From IMG/VR virus record IMGVR_UViG_3300025769_001123, positions 1 to 20,235 of that record: 20,235 nt of DNA. One strand, written 5' to 3'. A program made the translations under genes and the position numbers. Each line of letters opens with the position of its first letter. Position 1 is the stretch's first letter. Below the pieces are notes generated by a model, which had not been told where the DNA came from, did not search any database, and worked only from the letters and a program-made list of their open reading frames with translations. Source of the stretch: a virus. Shown here one piece after another: positions 19,845 to 20,235 of this stretch.

Positions 19845-19871
19845 ATAACCTTGATACTTGTGAAAGGTTAT
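19845..19871 (+). promoter_or_regulatory. Conserved-loop hairpin, copy 3
   Basis: ATAACCTT (19845-19852) pairs perfectly with AAGGTTAT (19864-19871), eight base pairs, around the loop GATACTTGTGA, identical to copy 2. ATAAAACAC follows. A second, unrelated hairpin (TAAGAC with GTCTTA, 19894-19913) stands downstream. Both lie in the 131-base gap between the Cys-motif gene and the next gene, which holds no reading frame of note. Confidence 0.75.
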
Positions 19872-19952
19872 ATAAAACACAATACAGATTAGATAAGACT
19901 TGGGTTTGTCTTAAAACAGCCCGATTTGTAACGCAAACTTATGAGGTATATT

Positions 19953-20156
19953 ATGCGTATCAATACACTCAACGACAACACCAATGGTTTTCGGTTCAAC
20001 ATTGCTGGTGTGCAAGGCTTGTACCGCAAGCGTGTAGCAATTCGCCGCTTTGGTATTACCCGTGGCGACAGCATGACTGGTTTCCACCTTGGCAAGCGTA
20101 GCTTGTACATTGAAGGCGGTAACTATCGCCGCATGTTGCATAACTTTGCAGGTTAG
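19953..20156 (+). CDS. Hypothetical basic early protein, 67 aa
   Basis: I place the start at ATG 19953 (MRINTLNDNTNGFRFNIAGV), since GAGGT lies five bases upstream; an in-frame ATG at 19941 precedes that site. The protein is rich in Arg and Gly (LYRKRVAIRRFGITRGDSMT) and ends GNYRRMLHNFAG. Its composition fits nucleic-acid binding, but no family is recognised. Hairpin copy 3 stands in its leader. Confidence 0.6.
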   Translation: MRINTLNDNTNGFRFNIAGVQGLYRKRVAIRRFGITRGDSMTGFHLGKRSLYIEGGNYRRMLHNFAG

Positions 20157-20159
20157 TCG

Positions 20160-20203
20160 TTGACAATCACCTTGGCATGTGTTAAAACTGCCTAACAGTT
20201 TTT
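20160..20203 (+). promoter_or_regulatory. Weak promoter-like TTGACA and a terminator-like hairpin before the last gene
   Basis: TTGACA (20160-20165) stands 17 bases before TAAAAC (20183-20188), a poor -10 box. The latter overlaps a 7-bp hairpin (AAAACTG with CAGTTTT, 20184-20202) followed by one more T. The hairpin may be a weak terminator after the 67-aa gene. It does not carry the conserved loop of the three copies upstream. Confidence 0.3.
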
Positions 20204-20219
20204 GACAATGAGGTATGAC

Positions 20220-20235
20220 ATGGATATTACAACCA
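20220..20235 (+). CDS. Start of a further early gene (partial)
   Basis: ATG at 20220 follows GAGGT with five bases between, the same start layout as at 19111 and 19953. Only MDITT is visible before the window ends, so nothing can be said of the product. Confidence 0.45.

Overview
The window is part of the genome of a tailed double-stranded DNA phage. The evidence is a complete packaging and head module (large terminase, P22-sized portal, scaffold, major capsid protein), two gp4-like adaptors and a set of tail-fibre genes. I see no lysogeny module, insertion sequence, tRNA or CRISPR array. Gene content recalls short-tailed marine phages of proteobacteria: a phage GroES next to the capsid genes, Lys/Gly-rich small proteins, MAY(I/T)GK-type fibres and zinc-ribbon proteins in the tail region. 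The host cannot be named from this sequence alone.

Layout. Positions 17253 down to 1 (minus strand) form the late region, in this order: terminase, portal, a 60-aa protein, GroES, scaffold, a 162-aa protein, a decoration-like protein, major capsid protein, a 96-aa protein, adaptor 1, a cassette of seven small very basic proteins (one of 43 aa), a 65-aa Cys/Lys protein, adaptor 2, two tandem zinc-ribbon proteins, a 512-aa repeat-built stalk, a 109-aa virion-type protein and three fibre-region proteins. The last of these carries an S74 self-cleaving chaperone domain cut by the window edge. Many junctions are TAATG or ATGA overlaps, so translation is probably coupled. Positions 17254-17976 are a non-coding hub. 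From 17977 rightwards (plus strand) lie short early-type genes: a small membrane protein, several unknowns, a 23-aa predicted membrane peptide and a 236-aa Cys-motif protein of a phage-specific family.

Control signals. The minus strand carries host-type promoters with a strikingly uniform layout (TTGnnn, exactly 17 bp, TATAATA) before the terminase, portal, scaffold and post-capsid genes, and possibly before the 109-aa gene. One of them is embedded in the terminator behind the capsid gene. The hub also holds a plus-strand promoter, palindromes and a terminator that together would make a roughly 160-nt RNA antisense to the terminase leader and promoter. The early region has a TTGACA-17-TATCTT promoter.

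The most novel-looking signal is a family of three early-region hairpins (17919, 18176, 19845). Their stems differ in sequence but still pair, while the loop (TACTTGTGA core) is constant. This suggests an RNA or single-stranded DNA recognition element. The second candidate for something undescribed is the basic-protein cassette (5768-8328), whose members share GGK motifs and, in two cases, an identical C-terminus. Family names given here rest on recognition of motifs, not on any database search.
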